Assembly (NCBI GenBank): GCA_021828635.1
Contig: JAJZEJ010000444.1
Location: forward strand, 1-7,662
DNA: 7,662 bases
Direction of reading: 5' to 3'
Source: Chloroflexota bacterium
GTDB lineage: Bacteria > Chloroflexota > Ktedonobacteria > Ktedonobacterales > Ktedonobacteraceae
The notes beneath the pieces are model-generated. The model made no database searches and was not told where the DNA came from. It saw nothing but the letters and a program-made list of their open reading frames with translations. How positions within the stretch are numbered: position 1 is the first letter of the stretch; each line of letters starts with the position of its first letter. The translations under genes and the position numbers were made by a program. Of this stretch, positions 1 to 6,402 are shown one piece after another.

Positions 1-406
1 CGAGGATATAGTTTTGCAAAGAAGGACAATTGCGGTAACTGACGAATTTCCAGCCACGATCACCAGCCTCAGTACCGGGTGACAGCACCTCGACAATGAC
101 ACGGGGAGCATAAAGCATATCGTCTTGCACTTCTTCGCAACTGACAACGACATCAGGATAGACATAAGTAGACTCCACCGCTTCTACCTGCACACGCATA
201 TCAGAATTGTAAACGATGCATGGTGTTTCTTTTAATGCATTGTGCAGAAGCGCCGAGATGTTCGTGCCGATGATAGAATGATTGGCGCTTCCACCAGCCA
301 GCATCCTCACCTGACCATCAAAGTACTCGTAGCGAGCATCCTGACTATTGCGGTCAAGCACCAGATATTCTTCCACCGACATCAACGGATAGAGAGGTAA
401 AGCCAT
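1..406 (-). CDS. Uma2-family (DUF820) endonuclease-like protein, C-terminus beyond window
   Basis: Reading the minus strand from the ATG at 404-406 gives 135 codons without a stop, running off the window edge. The family is usually about 190 residues, so roughly the last quarter is missing. The protein has the family hallmarks in order: MSVEEYLVLD near residue 9, RYEYFDGQV at 25-33, AGGSANHSIIGTN at 37-49, SDMRV at 68-72, YPDVVVSC at 83-90, VIVEVLSPGTE at 103-113, GDRGWK at 115-120 and YRNCPSL at 124-130. Asp85, Glu106 and Lys120 are the likely PD-(D/E)XK metal and catalytic residues, although a nuclease role is poorly demonstrated in this family. The start is supported by GGAG six nt upstream (413-416). 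Uma2 genes are often scattered in many copies in Chloroflexota and Cyanobacteria. Family assignment is firm and function is not. Confidence 0.9.
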   Translation of the reverse strand, partial: MALPLYPLMSVEEYLVLDRNSQDARYEYFDGQVRMLAGGSANHSIIGTNISALLHNALKETPCIVYNSDMRVQVEAVESTYVYPDVVVSCEEVQDDMLYAPRVIVEVLSPGTEAGDRGWKFVSYRNCPSLQNYIL

Positions 407-471
407 CTGTTACTCCTTTCGACCGATCTATGAAGATGTAGAAACCGATTTATCGTGTTCATCTATCACGC

Positions 472-501
472 ATTGTACTTTATTAGGAGAGCAAAAGGCA
501 A
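472..501 (-). promoter_or_regulatory. Possible sigma70-type promoter for the Uma2 gene
   Basis: On the minus strand TTGCCT (496-501) lies 18 bp before TACAAT (472-477). The -10 matches five of six consensus bases and the -35 four of six. Transcription would begin near 465, giving a leader of about 60 nt that contains the good ribosome binding site at 413-416. This is a motif match only. Confidence 0.35.
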
Positions 502-518
502 AGCGCAATCACGCTGTC

Positions 519-547
519 ATAACAATTATTGCCTCTTATGATATACT
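519..547 (+). promoter_or_regulatory. Extended -10 promoter of scpB, likely near-leaderless start
   Basis: TATACT (542-547) is preceded by TG one base upstream (539-540), which is the extended -10 arrangement. ATAACA (519-524, four of six -35 bases) lies 17 bp away. The expected transcription start, about seven nt past the -10, is near 554, only about three nt before the scpB ATG at 557. The bases before the ATG (CTAACCCCAAC) contain no Shine-Dalgarno sequence, which fits a leaderless or nearly leaderless mRNA. Confidence 0.55.
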
Positions 548-556
548 AACCCCAAC

Positions 557-1198
557 ATGGAAGGACAAATACCAACAAAATTGACGGAGCAACAGGCCGC
601 GATGGCACTTGAGAGCCTGCTCTTTGTCGCGGGCCGCCCTCTGACACGGGCCGAACTGCGCAAGCTACTGGAACTGGATGAGACACTGCTAACTGCGGCT
701 CTTGACTGTCTAGCTGAAAGCCTTATACAGGGCGAGCGTGGTATCCGGCTGCAAGTGCTGGGTGAGCAGGTGCAACTGGTGACGGCCCCAGAGAATGCAC
801 GCTATATCGCGGCTCTGCTTGGCCTGCCCATGACGGCGAAATTGACTGCGGCGGCACTGGAGACATTGGCCGTCATCTCTTATCGTCAGCCGATTACTCG
901 TGGACAGATCGAGGCTATACGCGGTGTGAACAGTGACCGTGCGCTGGCTAGCCTGCTACAATATGGGTTAGTGGCCGAGATTGGTCGCGCCCAAACAGTT
1001 GGGCGACCCGCGCTTTTCGCCACGACCGCCGAATTTTTGCAATTATTTGGCCTGACACGCCTCGAAGAACTGCCGCATGTCACACTGCCTACGCCGCCGG
1101 GCGAGCTTGCCGAAGCGCACTTCGTCACTATCGAAGCAGAGAACAATGGACACACAAATGGGCATGGGAAGACGAGTATTGAAGGAAAATTGTCGTGA
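557..1198 (+). CDS. scpB: Segregation and condensation protein B (ScpB)
   Basis: ScpB dimers bind the kleisin ScpA and, with SMC, form the bacterial condensin that compacts and separates replicated chromosomes. The 213-residue length is typical. Two winged-helix domains are visible. The first (about 12-90) opens ALESLLFVAGRPLTRAEL and includes GIRLQVLGEQVQLVTAPE. The second (about 94-174) carries the family signature ALETLAVISYRQPITRGQIE at 100-119, IRGVNSDRAL at 121-130, LVAEIGRAQTVGRPALF at 138-154 and a terminal EFLQLFGLTRLEELP. The last 40 residues are a variable, probably disordered tail. The ATG start has no Shine-Dalgarno and sits just after an extended -10 promoter. The gene overlaps the downstream nfo by four nt. 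scpA, often the upstream neighbour, is absent here; the upstream gene is a divergent Uma2 gene. Confidence 0.94.
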   Translation: MEGQIPTKLTEQQAAMALESLLFVAGRPLTRAELRKLLELDETLLTAALDCLAESLIQGERGIRLQVLGEQVQLVTAPENARYIAALLGLPMTAKLTAAALETLAVISYRQPITRGQIEAIRGVNSDRALASLLQYGLVAEIGRAQTVGRPALFATTAEFLQLFGLTRLEELPHVTLPTPPGELAEAHFVTIEAENNGHTNGHGKTSIEGKLS

Positions 1199-2085
1199 GC
1201 AAGCAAGAGAATGGAGCATCGATGCGCCTGGGACGCTATATGCCAACCAACTCCAAGATGATCCGCGCCGCAGAGATGGCCTCCTGGTTAGGTTGCAACA
1301 GCATACAAATCTTTGCCAGCAACCCGACCGGCTGGCGTCCGCCCTCGTATGACCCTCAAGAGGATGCTATCTTTGCCGCTATGGCTCTGGCGCTTGACCT
1401 GCAACCCGTGGTTTTGCACGCACCCTATCTCATCAATCTGGCGGCATCGGACGAGACGAACTGGCAGAAATCGGTAGCACTGCTAACCTGGACAATGCAA
1501 CGTGCGGCCTCGCTGGGTGCGCGGTATGTAGTCTGCCATAGCGGTAGTCATCGCGGCGCGGGCATTGAGATCGGCATTATGCGTATCGTGCAGGGCATTG
1601 GCCTTGTGCTGGCCGAATCACCCATATCGGTGATGCTGCTACTGGAAAATGGTGTGGGTGCGGGCAATGCGCTCGGCCACGATTTTGCGCACTTCACACA
1701 GATACTGGCGCTTTTGCCAGCCGATGAGCGCGAGCGTGTGGGCATCTGCCTGGATACAGCGCATCTATGGGGTGCAGGCCACGATCTGCGCACGCAAGCA
1801 TCCACTCTTCAAGTGCTACAACACTTCGATGAGGCGGTCGGGCTAGATTTGCTGAAAGTGCTACACGTCAACGATACAGAGGTAGCGTTGGGTAGCCACC
1901 GCGATGTGCATGCGCGTTTGGGTGAGGGTATCATCCCAGAAGAAGGATTGCATATACTGCTTAATGATGCTCGCCTTGCACATGTCGCCGCGCTCTTGGA
2001 GACGCCCATTAAGGTGAATGAGCAGGACAAAGAGGATTGGGCTGACGATAAGCAGCATTTCGAGCGTTTTAAACAACTGACTTGA
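1195..2085 (+). CDS. nfo: Endonuclease IV (deoxyribonuclease IV), AP endonuclease
   Basis: This cytoplasmic base-excision-repair enzyme cleaves DNA 5' of abasic sites and removes blocked 3' ends with a three-zinc centre in a TIM barrel. All nine zinc ligands of the family are present: His75, His115, Glu151, Asp187, His190, His224, Asp237, His239 and Glu269. Their spacing equals that of the E. coli enzyme except for two extra residues between Glu151 and Asp187. Recognisable motifs are GICLDTAHLWGAGHD (183-197), VLHVNDT (222-228) and LLETPIK (267-273). The length of 296 is close to the family norm. I use the GTG at 1195 because it overlaps the scpB stop as GTGA, with AAGGA eight nt upstream. 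The ATG at 1222 is a real alternative, because it has GGAG five nt upstream and falls exactly where homologues begin. The usual N-terminal GAHxS loop is replaced by GRYMPTNSK, probably a lineage variant. Confidence 0.93.
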   Translation: MSKQENGASMRLGRYMPTNSKMIRAAEMASWLGCNSIQIFASNPTGWRPPSYDPQEDAIFAAMALALDLQPVVLHAPYLINLAASDETNWQKSVALLTWTMQRAASLGARYVVCHSGSHRGAGIEIGIMRIVQGIGLVLAESPISVMLLLENGVGAGNALGHDFAHFTQILALLPADERERVGICLDTAHLWGAGHDLRTQASTLQVLQHFDEAVGLDLLKVLHVNDTEVALGSHRDVHARLGEGIIPEEGLHILLNDARLAHVAALLETPIKVNEQDKEDWADDKQHFERFKQLT

Positions 2086-2087
2086 TA

Positions 2088-5000
2088 CTACGACACCGTG
2101 AGATTGACGGTAACGGTTATGGCACTACCTACCGAAGGCGTGATGACAACGGTTGCGCTGTATTGTCCGGCGGCGAGACCGGTGATGTTAGCGGTGAAGG
2201 TAATATTGGAGGTCGCACCGGAGGCATCGTTGCCGGTGGCTGGGCTGACCGTGAGCCAGGGAGCGGAAGGCGTTCCCGCCGTCCATTTGAGACCATCACC
2301 CCCTGTATTAGTGATGACAACTGTTTGTGCTGCCGGATTGCTACCGCCCGCCGTTGCCGTAAAACTCAGTGTCGTCGTGTTGAGTTGCATAGCGGGAGCC
2401 GCGACGTTGATGATGACGGGAATAGTCATTGGGCTGTTCGCCACTGGATTGCCCGTCACCGGATCGGTTGCGGTGACGACGACGCTGGTCGTATAGCTTG
2501 ATCCACCCAACAAACCTGTTGCATTGACATTGATATCAAGTTGCTGATTACCTCCGCCCGCGACGTTACTGCCCTGTGTTACCGAGAGGGTGACGAAGGT
2601 GGGCGCGTTATTGGCTAGCGTGGCCGTCCAGTTCATGTTCGAGCCGCCATTATTGGTAACAGTTAATGGCAAGCTGGTCTGTCCCGTCGTGGTGTTGATA
2701 GTTGCCGAGGCGGGACCAACCGCCAGCGCAGGTGTGGCCCCAATAGTCAGCGCGATAGTGACGACCTGCGGGCTACCCGCGATAGCCACGCCACCATTGG
2801 TAGCTGCCAACGAGACACTGCCTGTATAGGTACCAGCAACCAGTGTGGCAGAAGTGACGGTCACGGTCACAGAGGTATTTTTTCCGCTCGTCATTGGTGC
2901 TACGGCAGGTGCTATTGCTAGCCAGTTTGCGCCATTCTGCAACGTCACCGTGGGTGTGACGGCAATATTACCGGCACACGCTCCCGTCGCGCCGACAGTG
3001 AAGGTTTGCGCCGCTGGATTGCTGCCTGCCTCGGCGGCAAAGGTCAGTTGCGTGATTGAAGGTGCCGATAGAGTGCAGGGGGGTTGCACGGTCAGCGTCA
3101 CCGCTATCTGCAGAGGCGTGCCAATCGGCGCATTAGTGACGCTATCGGTTGCCGTTATAGTCACAGTGCCGTTATATGTTCCAGCCGCCAGACCGGTTGG
3201 TGTGACGCCGATGGTACTGCCGCCGGCGGTAGTTAGCGTGGTTGTACTAGTCGCTGGTGTGGCTGTGAGCCAGTTGCCACCACTGGCTGTAGTCGCGGTA
3301 GCTGCCCAGTTCAGTGTGTTAGCACAGGCTCCGCTAGCGGCGATAGCGAGTGGTTGCCCTGCTGGTGGAGCGGCCTGACCGAAAGTGCTGGTAAAGGCCA
3401 GCGTGTTTGGGGTGACACCGATGGAGCAAGGCGATTGCACCGCGAAGGTTACGGCGATAGTCTGTGGACTGCCGTTCACCTGGTTGCCCGCGCCATTTGT
3501 GCCACTAACCGTGATTGTGCCGTTGTACGTGCCTGCGACCAGCGTGTTCAGTGTGGCGGCGCTGACGTTGAGTGTGGCTGATTGGCCCAATCCCAGGCTA
3601 CCGGAAGCCGGAGTGACGGTTAGCCAGTTGCCACCGACCGCCGTTGTGCCTGCCGCCTGCCAGTTCAATGTGCCACCGCCGCTATTGGTAATGGTGAGCG
3701 CCTGTGCGGTCGGATTAGGCTGAGTCAGAATGCCACTGAAATTGAGCGCAGTCGGTGTCGTGGCTAGCAATGGGACGGTTGGTTGCCCTAGCGTGAAGGT
3801 TACTGGCACTGTCTGCGTGCCTGCCGACGAGCTAAAGTAGACCGAACCATTATATGTCCCCGGCTGAAGTCCGTTGATGTTGATACCGACAGTGGGTGAC
3901 GAAGATGTATTCCCACTGGTCGCGCTGAGCGTCAGCCAGTTGGCGCTGGTCGAGGCATTCCAATTCAACGCGGATGCACAACCTTGCGACGGACTGAGCG
4001 TGACCGATTGGGTCGCCGGAGCGGGTTGCTGATAGATGCCAGTGAACGTCAGGTTTCCAGGCGAGACTTGCAAGGCACATTGTGGCATAATCGTCACATT
4101 GACATAGACATTCTGCGGACTATCCTGCACAGCATTACTCCCCTGACCGGCGAGGGTAATCACGCCGTTATACGTGCCAGGAAGTAGCGAACTAGTATTG
4201 ACGTTTACCGAGAGTGACTGACTGTTGCCGCTCTCTACGTTACCCACCTGTGGTGTGAAAGAGAGCCAGGACGCACCGGTAGTAGCTTGCCAGTTCAATG
4301 GCATGAGGCCAGGATTGCTGATTGTAACCTGTTGAGCTGGCGGCGCACTGCCACCATCAACCGCGTTGAAGGAGAGGACAGCCTTTGATATCGAAAGAAC
4401 GGCCTCGTGTTCGGGTTTCAGAGGTATAACTTGCATTTGAATTGGTATGGTACTGTTGCCAGCATTCGATGTCAGCGAAATCGTGGCTGTATAGTGGCCC
4501 GTTTGCATGGCAGAGCGGTTCACTGCAACGGTGATCTGGGCGCGTTGACCATTAGCGAAGGAACCCGCGTCAGGACTAATCTGCACCCAGGGTTGATTTG
4601 TGCTACCGTGCCAGTTAATCTGACCCCCGCCGAGATTGGTCAGCGTGAGCGTTTGTGTGCTATTGGTTGCGATGTCGCCGGAACCCATGTCGAGTGTTGT
4701 GGGTGTGATGCTCATGTGTGCTGGACGCAATGACTGCACCTTACCGATGACGAAGATGGGAAACTGCGCGATCTTGTGGCGTGCCGCATCTTCCGCGCTG
4801 ATTAAATGTTGGCCTGCCTCCCAATCGGAGCCGACGACGACAGTGTCGGTGAAGTTGCCTTGAGCATCGGCGGTGATAATTGCTGCGCCGCCGGTATCTA
4901 GCAGTGGAATGGCGGTATCGCGGGTCAGGCCAATTTTGCCGTGTGGTGTAAAATTGCTACCGCGCAATGTCATGGTGGCCCCAATGGGTAAGTTGGAAGG

Positions 5001-5684
5001 GGTGATTTGCAGTGACATTTCGTGATTATTAATCTGGTTATTGAGTATACCGCGCCCAAAGCTGACAAAAATGCCGAACACACCGCCCAGCACAAGCATT
5101 ATCAGTACCAATAAGCTAGCCCAGAAAAAAGTATTTGGTGGCACACGTTGGGGTGGTCGAGGTGGTGGAGTGTAAGGCATGACAGGGCGTGGCGGCAAGG
5201 TTGGAACCGCTACGGGTGTGTGATGGCTTTCAACATCCTTGTGCCATGTTACCTGTTGATGCTGCGAGAAGAGGTCGCCGGTTGGTGTGCGCTCCTCGTC
5301 ATCATCCCTGGCGTCCTCCATGTCTTCGTCTGGCAATCTCGATGGCAGCACAGAAGAGATGGGCAGGCCAGAACGCGAGCGTCGTGCCGCATTAATCGTG
5401 GCTGGCCGATGCAACCCATGCCGTTTCGAGAGTGTTGCGCCACTGGTCAGCTCGCCGAGTGCGTAAAAATCTGGTCTTTGCAGCATCGGTGGCTTGCTTT
5501 GTTGTGCATTATGCTCCCGCGATAAACCGCGTGGAAGGCGTTCAGTAGCAGCGTCAACATCAACCGTTTCCTGCATTTGCACTGTTGCATATGCGGATGA
5601 GGGTAGAGATGAGCCACAGTTTATACATGTATTGTCTGTTTCTGATAATAATGCATTGCAATTTGGACAGCGCGATTGTTCCAT
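2088..5684 (-). CDS. Zinc-ribbon, single-TM, BACON/Ig-repeat surface protein (1198 aa)
   Basis: A zinc ribbon (CPNC at 6-9, CINC at 20-23) is followed by a long low-complexity linker (27-184) with an acidic patch (119-131) and a proline-rich stretch (164-184). One hydrophobic helix spans about 186-208. Then come an IPT/TIG-like domain (about 224-314, with SNFTPHGKIGLT) and eight BACON/Ig-like beta repeats to the C-terminus. With no signal peptide, the likely topology is zinc ribbon inside and repeats outside. BACON domains are thought to bind glycans or act as spacers, so a surface adhesin, sensor or cell-wall protein is plausible, but no catalytic domain is visible. The start is supported by AGGGGGAG six nt upstream. 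The gene runs alone, convergent with nfo and divergent from the toxin-antitoxin unit. The architecture is clear and the biological role unknown. Confidence 0.9.
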   Translation of the reverse strand: MEQSRCPNCNALLSETDNTCINCGSSLPSSAYATVQMQETVDVDAATERLPRGLSREHNAQQSKPPMLQRPDFYALGELTSGATLSKRHGLHRPATINAARRSRSGLPISSVLPSRLPDEDMEDARDDDEERTPTGDLFSQHQQVTWHKDVESHHTPVAVPTLPPRPVMPYTPPPRPPQRVPPNTFFWASLLVLIMLVLGGVFGIFVSFGRGILNNQINNHEMSLQITPSNLPIGATMTLRGSNFTPHGKIGLTRDTAIPLLDTGGAAIITADAQGNFTDTVVVGSDWEAGQHLISAEDAARHKIAQFPIFVIGKVQSLRPAHMSITPTTLDMGSGDIATNSTQTLTLTNLGGGQINWHGSTNQPWVQISPDAGSFANGQRAQITVAVNRSAMQTGHYTATISLTSNAGNSTIPIQMQVIPLKPEHEAVLSISKAVLSFNAVDGGSAPPAQQVTISNPGLMPLNWQATTGASWLSFTPQVGNVESGNSQSLSVNVNTSSLLPGTYNGVITLAGQGSNAVQDSPQNVYVNVTIMPQCALQVSPGNLTFTGIYQQPAPATQSVTLSPSQGCASALNWNASTSANWLTLSATSGNTSSSPTVGININGLQPGTYNGSVYFSSSAGTQTVPVTFTLGQPTVPLLATTPTALNFSGILTQPNPTAQALTITNSGGGTLNWQAAGTTAVGGNWLTVTPASGSLGLGQSATLNVSAATLNTLVAGTYNGTITVSGTNGAGNQVNGSPQTIAVTFAVQSPCSIGVTPNTLAFTSTFGQAAPPAGQPLAIAASGACANTLNWAATATTASGGNWLTATPATSTTTLTTAGGSTIGVTPTGLAAGTYNGTVTITATDSVTNAPIGTPLQIAVTLTVQPPCTLSAPSITQLTFAAEAGSNPAAQTFTVGATGACAGNIAVTPTVTLQNGANWLAIAPAVAPMTSGKNTSVTVTVTSATLVAGTYTGSVSLAATNGGVAIAGSPQVVTIALTIGATPALAVGPASATINTTTGQTSLPLTVTNNGGSNMNWTATLANNAPTFVTLSVTQGSNVAGGGNQQLDINVNATGLLGGSSYTTSVVVTATDPVTGNPVANSPMTIPVIINVAAPAMQLNTTTLSFTATAGGSNPAAQTVVITNTGGDGLKWTAGTPSAPWLTVSPATGNDASGATSNITFTANITGLAAGQYSATVVITPSVGSAITVTVNLTVS
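2091..4712 (-). repeat. Eight tandem BACON/Ig-like repeats within the surface protein
   Basis: Repeat boundaries by residue are about 325-420, 430-533, 537-632, 640-750, 755-867, 870-981, 985-1094 and 1098-1198. Each holds the same landmarks: a start like LxFxxxxGxxPxxQ, then xxVTITNxGGGxLNW, then WLTVTPxSG, then GTYNGTVTVT. The repeats are divergent in sequence, so they are old duplications rather than a fresh tandem array. Repeats 3, 5 and 6 carry an additional cysteine pair: 536/569, 753/787 and 870/903. Confidence 0.85.
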
Positions 5685-5757
5685 CGGCGGCTCCCCCTTG
5701 CCCTTGCGAATGATAGTTTAGCATCTGCATAAAAAAATCTAGATAACCCCTTATACA

Positions 5758-5786
5758 AGGATACGAGAGTGAGCGAAAAATGTCAA
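5758..5786 (-). promoter_or_regulatory. Sigma70-type promoter of the surface-protein gene
   Basis: On the minus strand a perfect TTGACA (5781-5786) is followed after exactly 17 bp by TATCCT (5758-5763), which matches four of six -10 bases. Initiation is expected near 5751, leaving a leader of about 67 nt before the ATG at 5684. The leader ends with AGGGGGAG six nt before the start codon. Confidence 0.6.
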
Positions 5787-5988
5787 TGTATAAACGGGGT
5801 ACAGCACTGTTTTTTGTGTTGCACAATACCGTTGACGTATACAATGTTGACGCAAAATACCGACATGTCTGCACATTGCATGACAAAACTTTTCTCTCTC
5901 TCTACTAAAGACGGGATTTTGTCTCAAACATCTCACTGTTTAGTTTGCTCACAATTTTAAGATTTCTCAGAAAGGCCATCTCTCTTTA

Positions 5989-6017
5989 TTGACATTTGCG
6001 GGAGGGGCAAGTACAAT
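5989..6017 (+). promoter_or_regulatory. Near-consensus promoter of the antitoxin-toxin unit, with palindromes
   Basis: TTGACA (5989-5994), a 17-bp spacer and TACAAT (6012-6017) form an almost ideal housekeeping promoter, with expected start near 6024. Two dyads overlap it. TTGC/GCAA arms (5996-5999 and 6007-6010) lie in the spacer, and the perfect palindrome ACAATTGT (6013-6020) covers the -10. These positions would suit repression by the ribbon-helix-helix antitoxin, which is the usual mode for such modules. The operator role is inferred. Confidence 0.75.
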
Positions 6018-6051
6018 TGTGAAAGAGATAGAACGATGTCGTGTTATGACT

Positions 6052-6057
6052 AGGAGG
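6052..6057 (+). promoter_or_regulatory. Consensus ribosome binding site of the antitoxin gene
   Basis: AGGAGG lies seven nt before the ATG at 6065. It is the strongest Shine-Dalgarno in the window and much stronger than the AGGG (6390-6393) preceding the toxin gene. This fits the expected excess of antitoxin over toxin translation. Confidence 0.8.
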
Positions 6058-6064
6058 CATCTTC

Positions 6065-6391
6065 ATGGCTGTTGTGCATCCAGATTTTTATCGGCATGAA
6101 AACTTTGTCCGTAAGTCGATACAAATCCCATCGACCCAACATAAAGAGCTAAAAGCTCTGGCGGTCGAACTGGATTCTTCGCTAGGAGATGTAGTGGAGA
6201 CGATTATGGATTTGATGAGACAAGACAATTATCAGCAGTTAAAAGCCGCCATTATCGAGCGCCGCGAGCGTGAACTTTCTTCCTCCAACTACTCCCTTGA
6301 CGAAGCTTATGCCTACCTCGGTTCTCTCCCAGACACTCTTGATGATGCGCGTTTCTTTTTTGATGCTGGCAACGAAGGTATGGTTGCGTAG
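6065..6391 (+). CDS. Ribbon-helix-helix antitoxin of a MazF-type module
   Basis: This 108-residue protein fits a type II antitoxin that binds operator DNA through its N-terminal half and the MazF toxin through its C-terminal half. Residues 15-22 (VRKSIQIP) look like the DNA-contacting beta strand, 23-37 helix A and 39-52 (SLGDVVETIMDLMR) helix B of a MetJ/Arc-type fold. The region from about 55 to 108 is charged and acidic toward the end (LPDTLDDARFFFDAGNE), as expected for an extended toxin-wrapping tail. It is preceded by a strong promoter and AGGAGG, and ends 11 nt before the toxin start. The family call rests on the fold pattern plus position directly upstream of mazF. I cannot name a specific antitoxin subfamily. 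Confidence 0.78.
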   Translation: MAVVHPDFYRHENFVRKSIQIPSTQHKELKALAVELDSSLGDVVETIMDLMRQDNYQQLKAAIIERRERELSSSNYSLDEAYAYLGSLPDTLDDARFFFDAGNEGMVA

Positions 6392-6402
6392 GGTATGTAT
6401 TC

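Larger units (their letters stand above)
5685..6064. other. Divergent intergenic region, 380 nt
   Basis: This stretch separates the surface-protein gene (minus) from the toxin-antitoxin unit (plus) and is visibly richer in A and T than the flanking genes. It contains one promoter for each direction, the ribosome binding sites, a GTTGACG direct repeat (5831-5837 and 5846-5852), an 8-bp GACATGTC palindrome (5862-5869) and a TC run (5892-5903). Short open frames crossing it lack ribosome binding sites and a protein-like composition. I see no convincing gene or RNA in it. Confidence 0.6.

Noticed and set aside
2098..3723. Series of long plus-strand open frames (2098-2496, 2590-2829, 2845-3378, 3385-3723), all in one frame
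   Set aside because: They are antisense to the BACON-repeat gene. Its Thr/Val/Ala/Gly-rich codons rarely give stops on the other strand. The frames are interrupted repeatedly, lack ribosome binding sites and show Val/Ala-rich translations with no domain pattern.
5560..5960. Short open frames on both strands in and near the divergent intergenic region
   Set aside because: They overlap the promoters or the start of the surface-protein gene. They have Cys/His/Met-rich random composition and no ribosome binding site.
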